In this document: positions 7,772 to 8,239 of the stretch, piece after piece
Layout: every line of letters starts with the position of its first letter
Numbering within the stretch: position 1 is the stretch's first letter
Program-made: the position numbers and the translations under genes
Notes under the pieces: generated by a model
Told to the model about the DNA's origin: nothing
The model's database searches: none
Seen by the model: the letters and a program-made list of their open reading frames with translations, nothing else
Source of the DNA: an uncultured Microbacteriaceae bacterium
Lineage (GTDB): Bacteria > Actinomycetota > Actinomycetes > Actinomycetales > Microbacteriaceae
NCBI GenBank assembly: GCA_946481135.1
Contig: CAMLMQ010000137.1
Coordinates: 1-8,239 of the forward strand
Direction of reading: 5' to 3'
DNA length: 8,239 nucleotides

Positions 7772-8239
7772 CTACTTGACGCTCAGCTCCAGCTGCGGCA
7801 GACCGGGGTTGCCGCGCAGGATCGCCTGCTTGACCTCGGCGATCGCCTTCGTCACCTCGATGCCGCGCGGGCACGCCTCCGAGCAGTTGAAGGTCGTGCG
7901 GCACCGCCACACGCCCTCCTTGTCGTTGAGGATGTCGAGGCGCACCTGGCTGCCCTCGTCGCGGCTGTCGAAGATGAAGCGGTGCGCGTTGACGATCGCG
8001 GCCGGGCCGAAGTACTGCCCGTCGGTCCAGAAGACGGGGCACGACGAGGTGCACGCGGCGCACAGGATGCACTTGGTGGTGTCGTCGAAGATCGCGCGCT
8101 GGGCGACCGACTGGATGCGCTCCTTGTCGGGCTTGTCGCTCGCGATGAGGAACGGCTGGATCTGCCGGTACGACTCGAAGAACGGCTCCATGTCGACGAT
8201 GAGGTCCTTCTCGAGCGGCAGGCCCTTGATCGCCTCGAC
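7772..8239 (-). CDS. sdhB: Succinate dehydrogenase iron-sulfur subunit, C-terminal part (runs off right edge)
   Basis: The last 155 residues of SdhB, the electron-transfer subunit of respiratory complex II, which passes electrons from the flavoprotein SdhA through iron-sulfur clusters to the membrane quinone. The visible part opens with KGLPLEKDLIVDMEPFFESY, typical of the segment between the 2Fe-2S domain and the ferredoxin-like domain. CILCAACTSSCPVFW gives the CxxCxxCxxxCP ligands: three for the [4Fe-4S] cluster and the last for [3Fe-4S]. CRTTFNCSEACPRGIEVT supplies the other [3Fe-4S] cysteines and the final [4Fe-4S] ligand. The N-terminal 2Fe-2S domain and the start codon lie outside the window; an internal ATG at 8191 is not the start. 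Stop is TAG. A strong hairpin follows at once, so this is probably the last gene of the sdh operon. Confidence 0.96.
   Translation of the reverse strand, partial: VEAIKGLPLEKDLIVDMEPFFESYRQIQPFLIASDKPDKERIQSVAQRAIFDDTTKCILCAACTSSCPVFWTDGQYFGPAAIVNAHRFIFDSRDEGSQVRLDILNDKEGVWRCRTTFNCSEACPRGIEVTKAIAEVKQAILRGNPGLPQLELSVK

Overview
The window looks like chromosomal DNA from a high-GC actinobacterium, most likely Microbacteriaceae or a close relative. The basis is the strongly GC-rich third codon positions, the protein sequences, and a trpS next to a yihY/brkB gene near sdhB, an arrangement I recall from actinobacteria (recalled, not searched). Seven of the eight protein genes are on the minus strand. 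Adjacent genes repeatedly overlap by four bases (ATGA or GTGA).

Left part (1-2117, minus strand): a riboflavin biosynthesis operon. A candidate promoter leads into an unmistakable FMN riboswitch (RFN element, 1963-2097), then ribD, ribE (riboflavin synthase alpha) and the start of ribBA, which runs off the left edge. The leader has no poly-U terminator, so control is probably at translation.

Middle (2181-5651, minus strand): a second compact operon in the order yihY/brkB membrane protein, xth (exodeoxyribonuclease III), trpS (tryptophanyl-tRNA synthetase) and a RimJ/RimL-type GNAT acetyltransferase. An 18-bp tandem repeat covers the acetyltransferase stop codon, and a hairpin follows it.

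Right-middle (5652-7468): a divergent intergenic region holds three abutting palindromes over a possible promoter, followed by three spaced GAAC repeats. It leads into the only plus-strand gene, a 520-residue ECF-type sigma factor. This protein carries its own HxxxCxxC zinc-finger (anti-sigma-like) motif, hydrophobic segments, a low-complexity linker and a C-terminal Ig-like domain. It looks like a one-protein envelope-to-promoter signalling device and is the most interesting item here.

Right end (7469-8239): about 300 bases without a gene, crowded with strong hairpins that probably terminate the convergent sigma and sdhB transcripts. The C-terminal 155 residues of succinate dehydrogenase iron-sulfur subunit (sdhB, minus strand) run off the right edge.

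I saw no insertion sequence, tRNA, rRNA or CRISPR array.
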